32,256 nt of DNA from JAEKLB01 sp050249235 (GTDB lineage: Bacteria; Actinomycetota; Acidimicrobiia; Acidimicrobiales; CADCSY01), in NCBI GenBank assembly GCA_050249235.1, contig JBFWQW010000023.1:1-32256 (forward strand), given 5' to 3'. Positions within the stretch are counted from its first letter, which is position 1. Every line of letters begins with the position of its first letter. The notes beneath the pieces were generated by a model that saw nothing but the letters and a program-made list of their open reading frames with translations, made no database searches and was not told the origin of the DNA. Both the position numbers and the translations under genes were made by a program. This document shows positions 25,501 through 32,256 of the stretch, in pieces.

Positions 25501-26515
25501 GCCCGGCGCGACGGCCTGGACGGGGGTCCCCCTGTCCGTGCTCGACCTGGCGCCGGTCGTCGCCGGCTCGACCCCGGCCCGCGCCCTCCGCCACGCGCTG
25601 GAGCTGGCGGCCGCGGCCGAGCGCCTCGGCTACCACCGCTACTGGGTGGCCGAGCACCACAACATGGCCGGGGTGGCCAGCTCGTCGCCGGCCGTGCTCC
25701 TGGCCAGCGTGGCCGGGGTCACGTCCCGCATCCGGATCGGTTCGGGTGGCGTCATGCTCCCCAACCACGCCCCGCTCGTCGTGGCCGAGCAGTTCGGGAT
25801 GCTCGAGGCGCTGAACCCCGGGCGGGTCGACCTCGGCATCGGCCGGGCCCCGGGCACCGACCCGGTCACGGCCGCGGCCCTGCGCCGCCACGCCGACGGC
25901 CTCTCGGTCGAGGCCTTCCCGGCGCAGCTCGGCGAGCTGCTGTCGTTCTTCGACGGGCGGTTCCCACCCGGTCACCCCTACGCCGCCATCACCGCCGTGC
26001 CGGCCCTCGGCTACCGGCCCGAGGTGTGGCTGCTCGGCTCGAGCGACTTCAGCGCCCGCCTGGCGGGCCACCTGGGCCTGCCCTTCTCGTTCGCCCACCA
26101 CTTCAGCGCGGCCAACACCGACGCCGCTCTGGCCGCCTACCGGGCGTCGTTCCAGCCCTCGGAGGCCCTGGACGCGCCCCGGGTGCTCCTCGGCGTCAAC
26201 GTCGTGTGCGCCGACACCACCCGGGAGGCCGAGTTCCTGGCCGGCTCCGGCCGGCTCTCGATGGTGCGGCTCCGCACCGGCCGGCCGGGACCGCTCCCGA
26301 CGCCGGAGGAGGCGGCCGAGCACCGGTTCACGCCGGCCGAGGCCGACCTGGTGCGGGGCTGGCGGACGTCACACGTGGTCGGCGACGTCGCCACCGTGCG
26401 GGCCGGGCTGTCGTCGCTGGTCGCCCGCACCGGTGCCGACGAGCTCATCGTCACCACGTCGGTGCACGACCACGAGGCCCGGCTGCACTCCTTCGAGCTG
26501 CTCCAGCGGGGCTGA
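25487..26515 (+). CDS. LLM-class flavin-dependent oxidoreductase (luciferase-like)
   Basis: This is a TIM-barrel enzyme of the bacterial luciferase family, probably FMN/FMNH2-dependent; the substrate is unknown. VPLSVLDLAPV is the first strand, YHRYWVAEHHNMAGVASSSP the diagnostic segment, and RIRIGSGGVMLPNHAPL, GRVDLGIGRAPGTD and VWLLGSSDFSARLAG complete the typical core. It belongs to the subgroup of about 330-345 residues (342 here). The start is TTG 25487, overlapping the upstream gene by 14 nt; a GTG at 25538 would cut into the first strand. Confidence 0.9.
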   Translation: MSPAEPGATAWTGVPLSVLDLAPVVAGSTPARALRHALELAAAAERLGYHRYWVAEHHNMAGVASSSPAVLLASVAGVTSRIRIGSGGVMLPNHAPLVVAEQFGMLEALNPGRVDLGIGRAPGTDPVTAAALRRHADGLSVEAFPAQLGELLSFFDGRFPPGHPYAAITAVPALGYRPEVWLLGSSDFSARLAGHLGLPFSFAHHFSAANTDAALAAYRASFQPSEALDAPRVLLGVNVVCADTTREAEFLAGSGRLSMVRLRTGRPGPLPTPEEAAEHRFTPAEADLVRGWRTSHVVGDVATVRAGLSSLVARTGADELIVTTSVHDHEARLHSFELLQRG

Positions 26516-26550
26516 GCCGACCGCGGGGCGGAGGCGGCCGGCCGACGACC

Positions 26551-26579
26551 TTGACGTCCGGCCGGCCCGGCGTTCTACT
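26551..26579 (+). promoter_or_regulatory. Promoter of the PHA synthase gene
   Basis: TTGACG (26551-26556) and TCTACT (26574-26579) are separated by 17 bp, the best -35 match in the window. A leader of about 45 nt follows, containing a hairpin GGTCT-CGC-AGACC and a GGGGGAA before the GTG. Confidence 0.55.
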
Positions 26580-26629
26580 GCGGACGGACGGGTCGGGGGA
26601 GGCCCGGGTCTCGCAGACCGGGGGGAACC

Positions 26630-28354
26630 GTGGCAGGAGCAGGCGAGGGTGCAGCCGGCGTCGGCGCCGGCGATCGCGACGACGGCGCCGGTCGGCTGCC
26701 GCGAACGGTCGAGGACTTCGTCGACCTCTCGCTCGGCATCCGGGAGGCGCTGCCCAGCGTCGACGGGCTGGGACTGCTCCAGGCCCTCGGCCAGGTCGTG
26801 GGGCGGCCCCGCGCCGTGGCCCGGAGCGCCACCGCCCTCACCGTCGAGCTGGCCCGCATCGGCCTGGGCCGGGTGCCGGTGGACTACCCGGCCAAGGACT
26901 GGCGCTTCGCCAACCCGGCCTGGACCGAGAACCCGATGTTCCGGCGGCTCGGCCAGTCGTACCTGGCCTGGCACGACGCCATGCACCGCTTGGTCGACGA
27001 GGCCGGGCTCGACTGGCGCACCGAGGCCCGGGCCCGGTTCGCGATGACCCTGCTCACCACCGCGGCGGCGCCCACCAACTTCGTCCTCACCAACCCGGCC
27101 GCGCTGGAGCGGGCCTTCGAGACGGGTGGGGCCTCGCTCGTGCGGGGACTGCGCAACCTGGGCCGGGACCTCCTCGAGAACAAGGGCATGCCCCGGAGCG
27201 TCGACCGGTCGCACTTCGTCGTCGGCGTCACCCAGGCCGCCACCCCGGGCTCGGTCGTCTACCGGGACGAGGTGCTCGAGCTCCTCCAGTACGACCCCGT
27301 CACCCCGACCGTGTTCTCCCGGGCGACCGTCGTCGTGCCGCCGCAGATCAACCGGTACTACGTGATGGACATGGCGCCGGGCCGCAGCTTCGTCGAGCAC
27401 GCCGTGGCCCAGGGCGTCCAGACCTTCGTCGTGAGCTGGCGCAACCCCACCCGCGAGCAGGGCCACTGGGACCTCGACACCTACCTGCTCGCTCTCGAGC
27501 GGGCGCTCGGCGCGGTGGCGGCCATCACCGGGGTGCCCGAGGCCAACGTCGTCGGCGTGTGCGCCGGGGGGATCACGACCGCCGCCTACCTCGGGCACCT
27601 GGCCGCCTCCGGCGGCTCCCCCGGCGTCCACTCGGTGACCTTCGCGGTGACGCTGCTCGACTTCTCGCAGCCGACGATGCTCGGCATGCTCGCCAACCCG
27701 GAGATCGTGGGCACGGCCGCGGCCGGCTCGTCGCAGGAGGGCGTGCTCGACGGCGACTCGCTCGGGAACCTGTTCGCCGCCCTCCGGCCGAACGACCTCG
27801 TCTGGAACTACTGGGTGGCCAACAACCTGCTCGGCAACGACCCGCCCCGCTTCGACATCCTGGCCTGGAACGCCGACACCACCCGGATGCCGGCCGCCCT
27901 CCACGCCGACTTCCTCAGCGTGTTCCTCGACAACCACTTGGCCGAGGGCAAGCTGGAGGCGCTCGGCGCGCCCGTCGACCTCGGCGCCGTGACGCAGGAC
28001 GCCTTCGTGGTGGGCGGGGCCACCGATCACCTGACGCCGTGGCGGTCCTGCTACGCCACCACCCAGCTCCTCGGCGGGACGAGCGAGTTCGTCCTCTCGT
28101 CCTCCGGCCACGTCCAGAGCCTGGTGAACCCGCCGGGCAACCCGAAGGCGAGCTACCTGGTCGGCGGCGCCCCCGGCGCCGACCCCGACGGGTGGCGGGC
28201 GTCGAGCACCTCCCGGCCCGGCTCGTGGTGGGAGCACTGGGTCGAGTGGGTCGGCGCCCGCTCGGGTCCCCGCCGGGCGGCGCCGAAGAAGCGGGGCAAC
28301 CGGGCCTACCCGGCCCTCGACCTCGCCCCCGGGCGCTACGTCCTCGAGCGCTGA
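26630..28354 (+). CDS. phaC: Poly(3-hydroxyalkanoate) synthase
   Basis: PhaC polymerizes hydroxyacyl-CoA into storage polyester on granules. The 574-residue alpha/beta-hydrolase has WRFANPAWTENPMFRRLGQSYL, VVPPQINRYYVMDMAPGRSF, VSWRNPTREQGHWDLDTY and the lipase-like box GVCAGG with the catalytic Cys. The catalytic Asp is in GGATDHLTPW and the His in SSSGHVQSLVNPP. The GTG at 26630 has GGGGGAA just before it. A disordered Gly/Ala-rich N-terminus of about 20 residues precedes the family domain. A convergent HTH regulator and an acyl-CoA ligase gene stand next to it; no phaA, phaB or phasin gene is in the window. Confidence 0.93.
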   Translation: MAGAGEGAAGVGAGDRDDGAGRLPRTVEDFVDLSLGIREALPSVDGLGLLQALGQVVGRPRAVARSATALTVELARIGLGRVPVDYPAKDWRFANPAWTENPMFRRLGQSYLAWHDAMHRLVDEAGLDWRTEARARFAMTLLTTAAAPTNFVLTNPAALERAFETGGASLVRGLRNLGRDLLENKGMPRSVDRSHFVVGVTQAATPGSVVYRDEVLELLQYDPVTPTVFSRATVVVPPQINRYYVMDMAPGRSFVEHAVAQGVQTFVVSWRNPTREQGHWDLDTYLLALERALGAVAAITGVPEANVVGVCAGGITTAAYLGHLAASGGSPGVHSVTFAVTLLDFSQPTMLGMLANPEIVGTAAAGSSQEGVLDGDSLGNLFAALRPNDLVWNYWVANNLLGNDPPRFDILAWNADTTRMPAALHADFLSVFLDNHLAEGKLEALGAPVDLGAVTQDAFVVGGATDHLTPWRSCYATTQLLGGTSEFVLSSSGHVQSLVNPPGNPKASYLVGGAPGADPDGWRASSTSRPGSWWEHWVEWVGARSGPRRAAPKKRGNRAYPALDLAPGRYVLER

Positions 28355-28355
28355 C

Positions 28356-28374
28356 GCCGGGCCCCCCGCCCGGC
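28356..28374. terminator. Terminator-like hairpin after phaC
   Basis: GCCGGGC-CCCCC-GCCCGGC is a perfect 7-bp stem starting 1 nt after the phaC stop and ending just before the convergent regulator gene. No T-tract. Confidence 0.55.
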
Positions 28375-28378
28375 TCCG

Positions 28379-29074
28379 CTAGGGGCGGGCCCTGGGGCCG
28401 GTGGCCTTGGTCGCGGTCGCGGCTCTCTCGTTCCCGGCGGCCTTCGTCCCGGCGGTCTTCCTCGGGGCCGGCTTCTTCGCGGCTGGCTTCTTCGCGGCTG
28501 GCTTCTTCGCGGCTGGCTTCCTCGCCGCGGCTGGCCTCCTCGCCGCTGCCTCCTCGGTGGTCGCCTTCGTTGCCGCGGCCCTCGTCGCCGCGGCCCGGCC
28601 GGCGGCGGGGGAGGGGGAGGGGGCGGGGGAAGCGACGGGAGATTGGGCGGGGGCGGGCGCAGACGGCTCGCCGGCCGCCACCATCGAGCGGTAGACGGCG
28701 AGCAGCGCCGTCTTCTGGGTGTCGTCGAGGCCGGGGTCGGCGGCGACGGCCTCCTCCACGCCGGGCGGCCCGGCCGGCTCGTCGGTCGGGGCGCCATCCT
28801 GCCCGCCGACGTCCGCAGCCTGCCCGCCGACGCCTGCCGCCTGGGCGAGCAGGGCCTCGACGCTGACGCCGAGGGCGCGGGCCAGGTTCTTGATCACCGT
28901 CACGGAGGGCTGGTGCAGGCCCCGCTCGATCTGGCTGAGGTAGGGGTTGGAGATCTGGGTGAGCTCCGACAGCTGCCGGAGGCTGAGCCGGGCCAGGCGC
29001 CGCTGGGCCCGCACGTAGGTCCCGAACGCCCCGCCGCCCCGCTGCTCCTCGTCCATCCCCCCAGCCTGCATCAT
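28379..29074 (-). CDS. XRE-family HTH regulator with a histone-H1-like Lys/Ala/Pro tail
   Basis: The N-terminal domain (about residues 15-75) is an XRE helix-turn-helix: GTYVRAQRRLARLSLRQLSE, TQISNPYLSQIERGLHQPS and VTVIKNLARALGVSVEALL. An acidic/Gly-rich linker follows, then a short helical part (DDTQKTALLAVYRSMVAAG). The last ~80 residues are Ala/Pro/Lys-rich with PAAKK repeats, as in histone H1-like proteins and the tail of the Pseudomonas phasin PhaF. Such tails bind DNA. The gene converges on phaC, so a role in PHA metabolism or granule-nucleoid contact is a reasonable guess. Starts ATG 29074, 29071 or 29056 are possible; none has a good ribosome binding site. Confidence 0.82.
   Translation of the reverse strand: MMQAGGMDEEQRGGGAFGTYVRAQRRLARLSLRQLSELTQISNPYLSQIERGLHQPSVTVIKNLARALGVSVEALLAQAAGVGGQAADVGGQDGAPTDEPAGPPGVEEAVAADPGLDDTQKTALLAVYRSMVAAGEPSAPAPAQSPVASPAPSPSPAAGRAAATRAAATKATTEEAAARRPAAARKPAAKKPAAKKPAAKKPAPRKTAGTKAAGNERAATATKATGPRARP
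28471..28515. repeat. Three perfect 15-bp tandem repeats inside the HTH regulator gene
   Basis: GCTTCTTCGCGGCTG occurs at 28471, 28486 and 28501 without change and a variant follows at 28516. On the minus strand it encodes the five-residue PAAKK unit. Exact repeats suggest recent copy-number change, so the tail length may vary between strains. Confidence 0.85.
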
Positions 29075-29090
29075 GTGGGGCACCGAGTGT

Positions 29091-29137
29091 GTGGCCGGCT
29101 TGCCGGCACCGAGAGCGTGGCCGGCTCGCCGGCACCG
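29091..29137. promoter_or_regulatory. Two tandem copies of a 21-bp palindrome-bearing element
   Basis: GTGGCCGGCTTGCCGGCACC at 29091 and the near-identical GTGGCCGGCTCGCCGGCACC at 29117 (20 of 21 positions equal when the next G is included) lie 26 bp apart. Each has a perfect GCCGGC-N2-GCCGGC core. They fill the space between the divergent HTH regulator and acyl-CoA ligase genes, so they are candidate operators. Confidence 0.5.
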
Positions 29138-29154
29138 GACGGCTGGAGGCCCGC

Positions 29155-30762
29155 GTGGCGATGATGGACATCGAGCTCAACGCCTGGCTCCTCTACTCCC
29201 ACCTCCGCGGGATCTTCGCCGACACCGAGGTCGTCAGCCAGGGCATCGACGGCGCCCGCCACCGCACCACCTACGGGGAGGTCGACCGGCGGGCCCACCA
29301 GCTCATGCACGCCCTCGACCGGCTGGGCCTGGCCCGGGGCGTCCCCGTCGCGACGTTGGCGTGGAACGGCTACCGGCACCTCGAGGCCTACGTGGCGGTG
29401 CCGAGCACCGAGCGCGTCCTGCACACCCTCAACGTCCGCCTCAGCCCCGAGGACCTGGCCTTCATCGTCGACCACGCCCGCGACCAGCTGGTCTTCGTCG
29501 AGGCCGACCTGGTCCCGCTGCTCGAGGAGGTGCACGCCCTCGGCGGGCTCTCGGGGGTCGCCCACCTCGTCGTGCTCGACGGCGAGGTGCCCCCGTCGTC
29601 GCTGCCGAACCTCGTCGCCTACGAGGACCTCATCGCCGACGAGCCCACCACCTATCCGACCCGCTCGATCGACGAGCTGGCGCCGATGGGCATGTGCTAC
29701 ACGTCCGGCACCACCGGCAAGCCGAAGGGGGCGGTGTACACCCACCGCTCGACCTACCTCCACGCCTCGGCGGTGGCCTCGCCGGCGGGGATGGGCATCG
29801 GCCCGGCCGACACGATCTTCCCGGTGGTCCCGATGTTCCACGCCAGCGCGTGGGGCATGGTCCACGCCGGCGCCGCCTCGGGCGCCAAGCAGGTGTTCCT
29901 GGCCGGCTCGGCCACGCCGGTGGCGCTCGCCGGCCTGCTCCACGACGAGCGGGTCACCGTCACGGCCGGCGTCCCCACGGTCTGGCACGGGATGCTCGAC
30001 GAGCTGGCCGGCCTGGGGGGCCGGCCGCCCGAGCTCCGGGCCATCATCTGCGGCGGCTCGCAACCCCCCCGGGTGCTCATCGACCGGTACCACCGCGAGT
30101 TCGCCATCCCCGTCGTCCAGGCCTGGGGCATGACCGAGAGCTCGCCCCTGGCCAGCGTGGCCTGGCCCAAGGCCGCCTCCCGCGACTGGGAGGAGGAGCG
30201 CCTGCTCGACGGCGTCCGCACCCGGGCCGGCCTGCCCTTGCCGGGCATGAACCTGCGGATCGTCGACGACGCCGGCGCCGAGGTGGCCTGGGACGGCGAG
30301 TCGATGGGCAACCTGCTCATCCGGGGGCCGTGGGTGATCAGCGCGTACCTCTACGGCGAAGGGGCGGAGAGCTTCACCGACGACGGCTGGTTCCGCACCG
30401 GCGACGTCGCCATCGGCTTCCCCGACGGCTACTTCACCATCGCCGACCGCACCAAGGACCTCATCAAGTCGGGCGGGGAGTGGATCAGCTCGGTCGACAT
30501 GGAGGCGGCGATCATGGCCATGGCCGGCGTCGTCGAGGCGGCGGTGGTGGCCATCCCCGATCCCCGCTGGGACGAGCGCCCGCTGGCCTGCGTCGTCCCC
30601 GCGGCCGGCTCGACGGTGACGATCGACGCCGTCCGGGACCACCTCCTCGCCAGCGGCTTCTCGAAGTGGCAGCTGCCCGACCGCCTCGAGCTCATCGACG
30701 AGGTGCCCCGCACCTCCGTCGGCAAGTTCGACAAGAAGGTCCTCCGGGCCCGTTTCGAGTGA
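29155..30762 (+). CDS. Long-chain fatty-acid--CoA ligase (AMP-forming)
   Basis: This ANL-superfamily enzyme activates a fatty acid to its acyl-CoA with ATP. The 535-residue protein has the P-loop-like MCYTSGTTGKPKGAVYTH, FPVVPMFHASAWG, QAWGMTESSPL, GWFRTGDVA, the hinge DRTKDLIKSGGEWISSVDME and the C-terminal TSVGKFDKKVLR with the catalytic Lys. The start is GTG 29155 with GGAGG five bases upstream; ATG 29161 or 29164 would serve too. It is divergent from the HTH regulator and might feed acyl-CoA towards PHA or lipid pathways, but the chain length cannot be read from sequence. Confidence 0.93.
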   Translation: MAMMDIELNAWLLYSHLRGIFADTEVVSQGIDGARHRTTYGEVDRRAHQLMHALDRLGLARGVPVATLAWNGYRHLEAYVAVPSTERVLHTLNVRLSPEDLAFIVDHARDQLVFVEADLVPLLEEVHALGGLSGVAHLVVLDGEVPPSSLPNLVAYEDLIADEPTTYPTRSIDELAPMGMCYTSGTTGKPKGAVYTHRSTYLHASAVASPAGMGIGPADTIFPVVPMFHASAWGMVHAGAASGAKQVFLAGSATPVALAGLLHDERVTVTAGVPTVWHGMLDELAGLGGRPPELRAIICGGSQPPRVLIDRYHREFAIPVVQAWGMTESSPLASVAWPKAASRDWEEERLLDGVRTRAGLPLPGMNLRIVDDAGAEVAWDGESMGNLLIRGPWVISAYLYGEGAESFTDDGWFRTGDVAIGFPDGYFTIADRTKDLIKSGGEWISSVDMEAAIMAMAGVVEAAVVAIPDPRWDERPLACVVPAAGSTVTIDAVRDHLLASGFSKWQLPDRLELIDEVPRTSVGKFDKKVLRARFE

Positions 30763-30767
30763 ACCCG

Positions 30768-30792
30768 AATCCCGACCTCTAGAGTCGGGATT
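30768..30792 (+). promoter_or_regulatory. 25-bp perfect-armed palindrome with an embedded -10 box
   Basis: AATCCCGAC (30768-30776) and GTCGGGATT (30784-30792) are perfect 9-bp arms around CTCTAGA. TAGAGT (30780-30785) matches TANNNT and lies 7 nt before the GTG at 30793, so the right arm would reach the transcription start. It can also end the acyl-CoA ligase transcript as a hairpin; operator or terminator roles cannot be told apart here. Confidence 0.55.
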
Positions 30793-31320
30793 GTGGTCGC
30801 CACCGACACCGACACCGACATCGACACCAACGCCGGACGAGCCGGGCTGTTCGCGTTCCCGGATCCCGTCAACGAGGTCTCGGCCCGGCTGGTGGCGGCC
30901 GGGGTGGTGGTGATGGCGGTCACGGCCATCGCCCTCGACGCCCGGTGGCTCACCCTCGTGCTCGCCTACGGCTTCCTCGCCCGGGTCGCGACCGGTCCCA
31001 CCCTGAGCCCGCTCGGCCAGCTCGTCACCCGCGTGGTCGTGCCCCGGCTGGGTCTCGCGCCGAGGTTGGTGCCGGGCCCGCCCAAGCGCTTCGCCCAGGG
31101 CATCGGCGCGGTGCTCACCGTCGGCGCCGCCGTGCTCGCCCTCGGCCTCGATGCCTGGGGGCCGGCCCGGGTGCTCCTCGGCCTCCTCGTGGTGGCCGCC
31201 TCGCTCGAGGCCTTCCTCGGCCTCTGCCTCGGGTGCCGCCTCTTCGCCCTGCTCATGCGCATCGGGGTCGTGCCTCCCTCCGTCTGCGAGCGCTGCAACG
31301 ACCTGGCCCGCTCCCGCTAA
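30793..31320 (+). CDS. DUF4395 family membrane protein
   Basis: The protein has 175 residues and about four hydrophobic segments. After an Asp/Thr-rich start (TDTDTDIDTNAG) comes FPDPVNEVSARLVAAGVVVM, the typical DUF4395 opening, then LTLVLAYGFLARVATGPTLSPLG, PPKRFAQGIGAVLT and a final segment ending in Cys pairs (CLGCRLF and VCERC). The four Cys near the C-terminus suggest redox or metal binding; this family often stands near rhodanese or thioredoxin-like genes, but none is adjacent here. The GTG start fits a leaderless mRNA. Confidence 0.88.
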   Translation: MVATDTDTDIDTNAGRAGLFAFPDPVNEVSARLVAAGVVVMAVTAIALDARWLTLVLAYGFLARVATGPTLSPLGQLVTRVVVPRLGLAPRLVPGPPKRFAQGIGAVLTVGAAVLALGLDAWGPARVLLGLLVVAASLEAFLGLCLGCRLFALLMRIGVVPPSVCERCNDLARSR

Positions 31321-31332
31321 CTGTCGACCGGG

Positions 31333-31347
31333 CCGGGACAACCCCGG
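31333..31347. terminator. Hairpin after the DUF4395 gene
   Basis: CCGGG-ACAAC-CCCGG is a 5-bp stem 12 nt after the stop, followed at 31350-31359 by the palindrome CAGTCGACTG. No T-tract; a weak terminator candidate. Confidence 0.35.
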
Positions 31348-31410
31348 ATCAGTCGACTGAAGGGGCTCGAACCCGTCGCGCGGCGGCCGATGCGGCATGC
31401 TGTTGCCCGC

Positions 31411-31539
31411 ATGAGCGAGCGCAGCGAGCGAATCATCGGAACCGCGCGGTGTCCGGCGCTCTGCGCCGGAGCGCTCACTGGTGCCACCTGTGGCGACGCG
31501 GGCTCGCGAGGGCGGCAGCCCGGGAGGGCGCACCAGTGA
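31411..31539 (+). CDS. Possible 42-residue leader peptide
   Basis: An ATG-started ORF (MSERSERIIGTARC...) ends in TGA that overlaps the GTG of the next gene (GTGA), the pattern of translational coupling. Its 5' part is made from the simple repeat GAGCGAGCGCAGCGAGCG, and its body covers the inverted repeats at 31452-31470 and 31472-31542. It has three Cys. No family is recognised and no ribosome binding site is clear. It may be a translated leader controlling the downstream gene, or chance reading of a structured repeat. Confidence 0.3.
   Translation: MSERSERIIGTARCPALCAGALTGATCGDAGSRGRQPGRAHQ
31452..31470. other. Perfect 8-bp hairpin in the leader
   Basis: TCCGGCGC-TCT-GCGCCGGA lies 65 nt before the GTG at 31536 and immediately before the left arm of the longer inverted repeat. 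Confidence 0.55.
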
Positions 31540-31542
31540 GCG
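31472..31542. promoter_or_regulatory. 13-bp inverted repeat enclosing the ribosome binding site and start codon
   Basis: CGCTCACTGGTGC (31472-31484) and GCACCAGTGAGCG (31530-31542) are perfectly complementary over 13 bp with a 45-nt loop. The right arm contains the GTG start (31536-31538) and the loop contains the GGGAGGG ribosome binding site (31522-31528). If folded in mRNA it would hide the start codon. Confidence 0.6.
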
Positions 31543-31901
31543 ACCTGGCTTCCCCGACGACCTCGCCCGCGCCCGGACCGGTGCGCACCCGCCCGTCGGC
31601 GTCCGCCGAGGACGCCGCCACCCGGGTCTTCAACACCTCGATCCTCATCTCGGCCAGCCGCTGCCTGCTCGCCTACGTCGTGTTCCCGTGGCTCCTGCCC
31701 GTCCTCGGGATGACCGGCGGTGTCGGGCCGGTGCTGGGCCTCACGATCGGCGTGGTCGCCATCGGCTTCAACGCCGCCAGCATCCGCCGCTTCCACCGCA
31801 GCGGCCACCGGTGGCGCTGGACGATCACCGCGCTCAACGCCGGCGTGATCGCCCTCCTGCTCGTCACCATGGCCCAGGACGTCGCCGACTTCGCGTCCTG
31901 A
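31536..31901 (+). CDS. Small membrane protein, function unknown
   Basis: A 121-residue protein with a Ser/Pro/Thr-rich N-terminus of about 28 residues. Three probable membrane segments follow: SRCLLAYVVFPWLLPVLG, VGPVLGLTIGVVAIGFNAAS and TITALNAGVIALLLVTMA. A basic loop (RRFHRSGHRWRW) lies between the last two. The family is not recognised. The GTG start has GGGAGGG eight bases upstream but lies in a stem-forming arm and overlaps the leader ORF stop, so its translation may be regulated. Confidence 0.75.
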   Translation: MSDLASPTTSPAPGPVRTRPSASAEDAATRVFNTSILISASRCLLAYVVFPWLLPVLGMTGGVGPVLGLTIGVVAIGFNAASIRRFHRSGHRWRWTITALNAGVIALLLVTMAQDVADFAS

Positions 31902-31923
31902 GGTCGGGTCCCGGGAACGACTG

Positions 31924-32256
31924 CTAGCGGGCCAGCTCCACCAGCCAGGCCCGCCCGGTGCGCACCACCGACCTGACCTCGGACGGCATCGTCGTCGCCA
32001 GGGCCTCGATCTCGGCGTCCGTCACCGCCAGCCGGGGACGGCTGGCCTCGACCTGGTCGAGCACGGCGTCGTCCATGGTGCCGACCACACCGTCCCGGAT
32101 CACGACGTAGCGCACGTCCAGGTCGTGCAGCAGCGCCATCGACTCCGCGCTCGGGAACCGGTTGAGCGTCTCGACCCGCTGCAGGAAGCCGTGGGGCTCG
32201 AAGCCCGAGTAGCCGTTGACGCGGGGGTGCTCGTCGATCCGGGCCAGGTACTGGCG
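31924..32256 (-). CDS. C-terminal part of a probable membrane glycosyltransferase (GT-C type)
   Basis: The open frame enters from the right edge of the window and gives 110 residues, so only the C-terminus is seen. HPRVNGYSGFEPHGFLQRVETL, PSAESMALLHDLDVRYVVIRDG resemble the extracytoplasmic C-terminal region of ArnT/PMT-like membrane glycosyltransferases of actinobacteria, where a conserved N-G-Y-S-G and a V-R-Y-V-V motif occur. The segment ends RSVVRTGRAWLVELAR. No membrane helix is in the visible part. It converges with the small membrane-protein gene. Confidence 0.6.
   Translation of the reverse strand, partial: RQYLARIDEHPRVNGYSGFEPHGFLQRVETLNRFPSAESMALLHDLDVRYVVIRDGVVGTMDDAVLDQVEASRPRLAVTDAEIEALATTMPSEVRSVVRTGRAWLVELAR

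Noticed and set aside
31360..31385. tRNA gene suggested by a T-arm-like GGGTTCGAGCCCC on the minus strand
   Set aside because: The stem has a mismatch and no anticodon or D arm or acceptor stem can be folded around it; at most a chance match or remnant.
31338..31410. Integrated element boundary near CAGTCGACTG and the T-arm-like sequence
   Set aside because: No integrase, no second att copy and no change in gene style were seen nearby.

Overview
The window is a GC-rich actinobacterial chromosome segment. Gene content and order suggest the class Acidimicrobiia (Iamia/Ilumatobacter-like); this is inferred from protein style and synteny, not from a marker gene. It lies close to the replication origin. 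It starts with parA-parB, carries both thioredoxin genes, and ends its conserved part with the rpsF-ssb-rpsR-rplI-dnaB block.

Layout: (1) 65-2126, parA-parB, read rightward. (2) 2304-9543, a leftward block: trxB-trxA, a small membrane protein, a transmembrane Ser/Thr kinase with a discoidin-like outer domain, a DegV protein, a DUF6049 envelope protein and a GNAT acetyltransferase. (3) 9566-10072, a noncoding tandem array of ~114-bp units. (4) 10174-12673, an orphan pilT ATPase and the CCA-adding enzyme. (5) 12734-16134, leftward MFS transporter, methyltransferase, inositol-phosphate synthase (ino1) and its PadR regulator, all packed with 4-nt overlaps or short gaps. (6) 16464-24140, rightward DUF5318, class A PBP, panB, a DUF192 lipoprotein, then rpsF-ssb-rpsR-rplI and dnaB. 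(7) 24172-25173, a fragment of the dnaN beta clamp beside a leftward iron-storage operon (small protein, bfd, bfr) with an iron-box-like promoter. (8) 25294-30762, a small membrane protein, a luciferase-like oxidoreductase, PHA synthase, a convergent HTH regulator with a histone-like tail, and an acyl-CoA ligase. (9) 30793-32256, a DUF4395 membrane protein, a structured leader with a small membrane protein, and the C-terminal end of a probable membrane glycosyltransferase that runs off the window.

The most striking large-scale feature is synteny. In Mycobacterium tuberculosis the blocks parA/parB/trxA/trxB/DUF6049/pcnA and ino1/padR/DUF5318/ponA/rpsF/ssb/rpsR/rplI/dnaB lie on opposite sides of dnaA-dnaN-gyrB-gyrA. 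Here they are joined in one run without any of those genes, and a short dnaN relic sits just beyond dnaB. This points to an origin-region rearrangement.

Regulatory signals recur. Several genes have a TANNNT hexamer 6-8 nt before the start codon, as expected for leaderless mRNAs. Several promoters overlap perfect palindromes (padR, bfr operon, DUF4395 gene). The gene at 31536 has its start codon inside one arm of a 13-bp inverted repeat and overlaps a 42-codon upstream ORF. Functionally the window mixes chromosome partition and replication, translation, redox balance, peptidoglycan synthesis, inositol and pantothenate synthesis, iron storage and storage-polymer metabolism.
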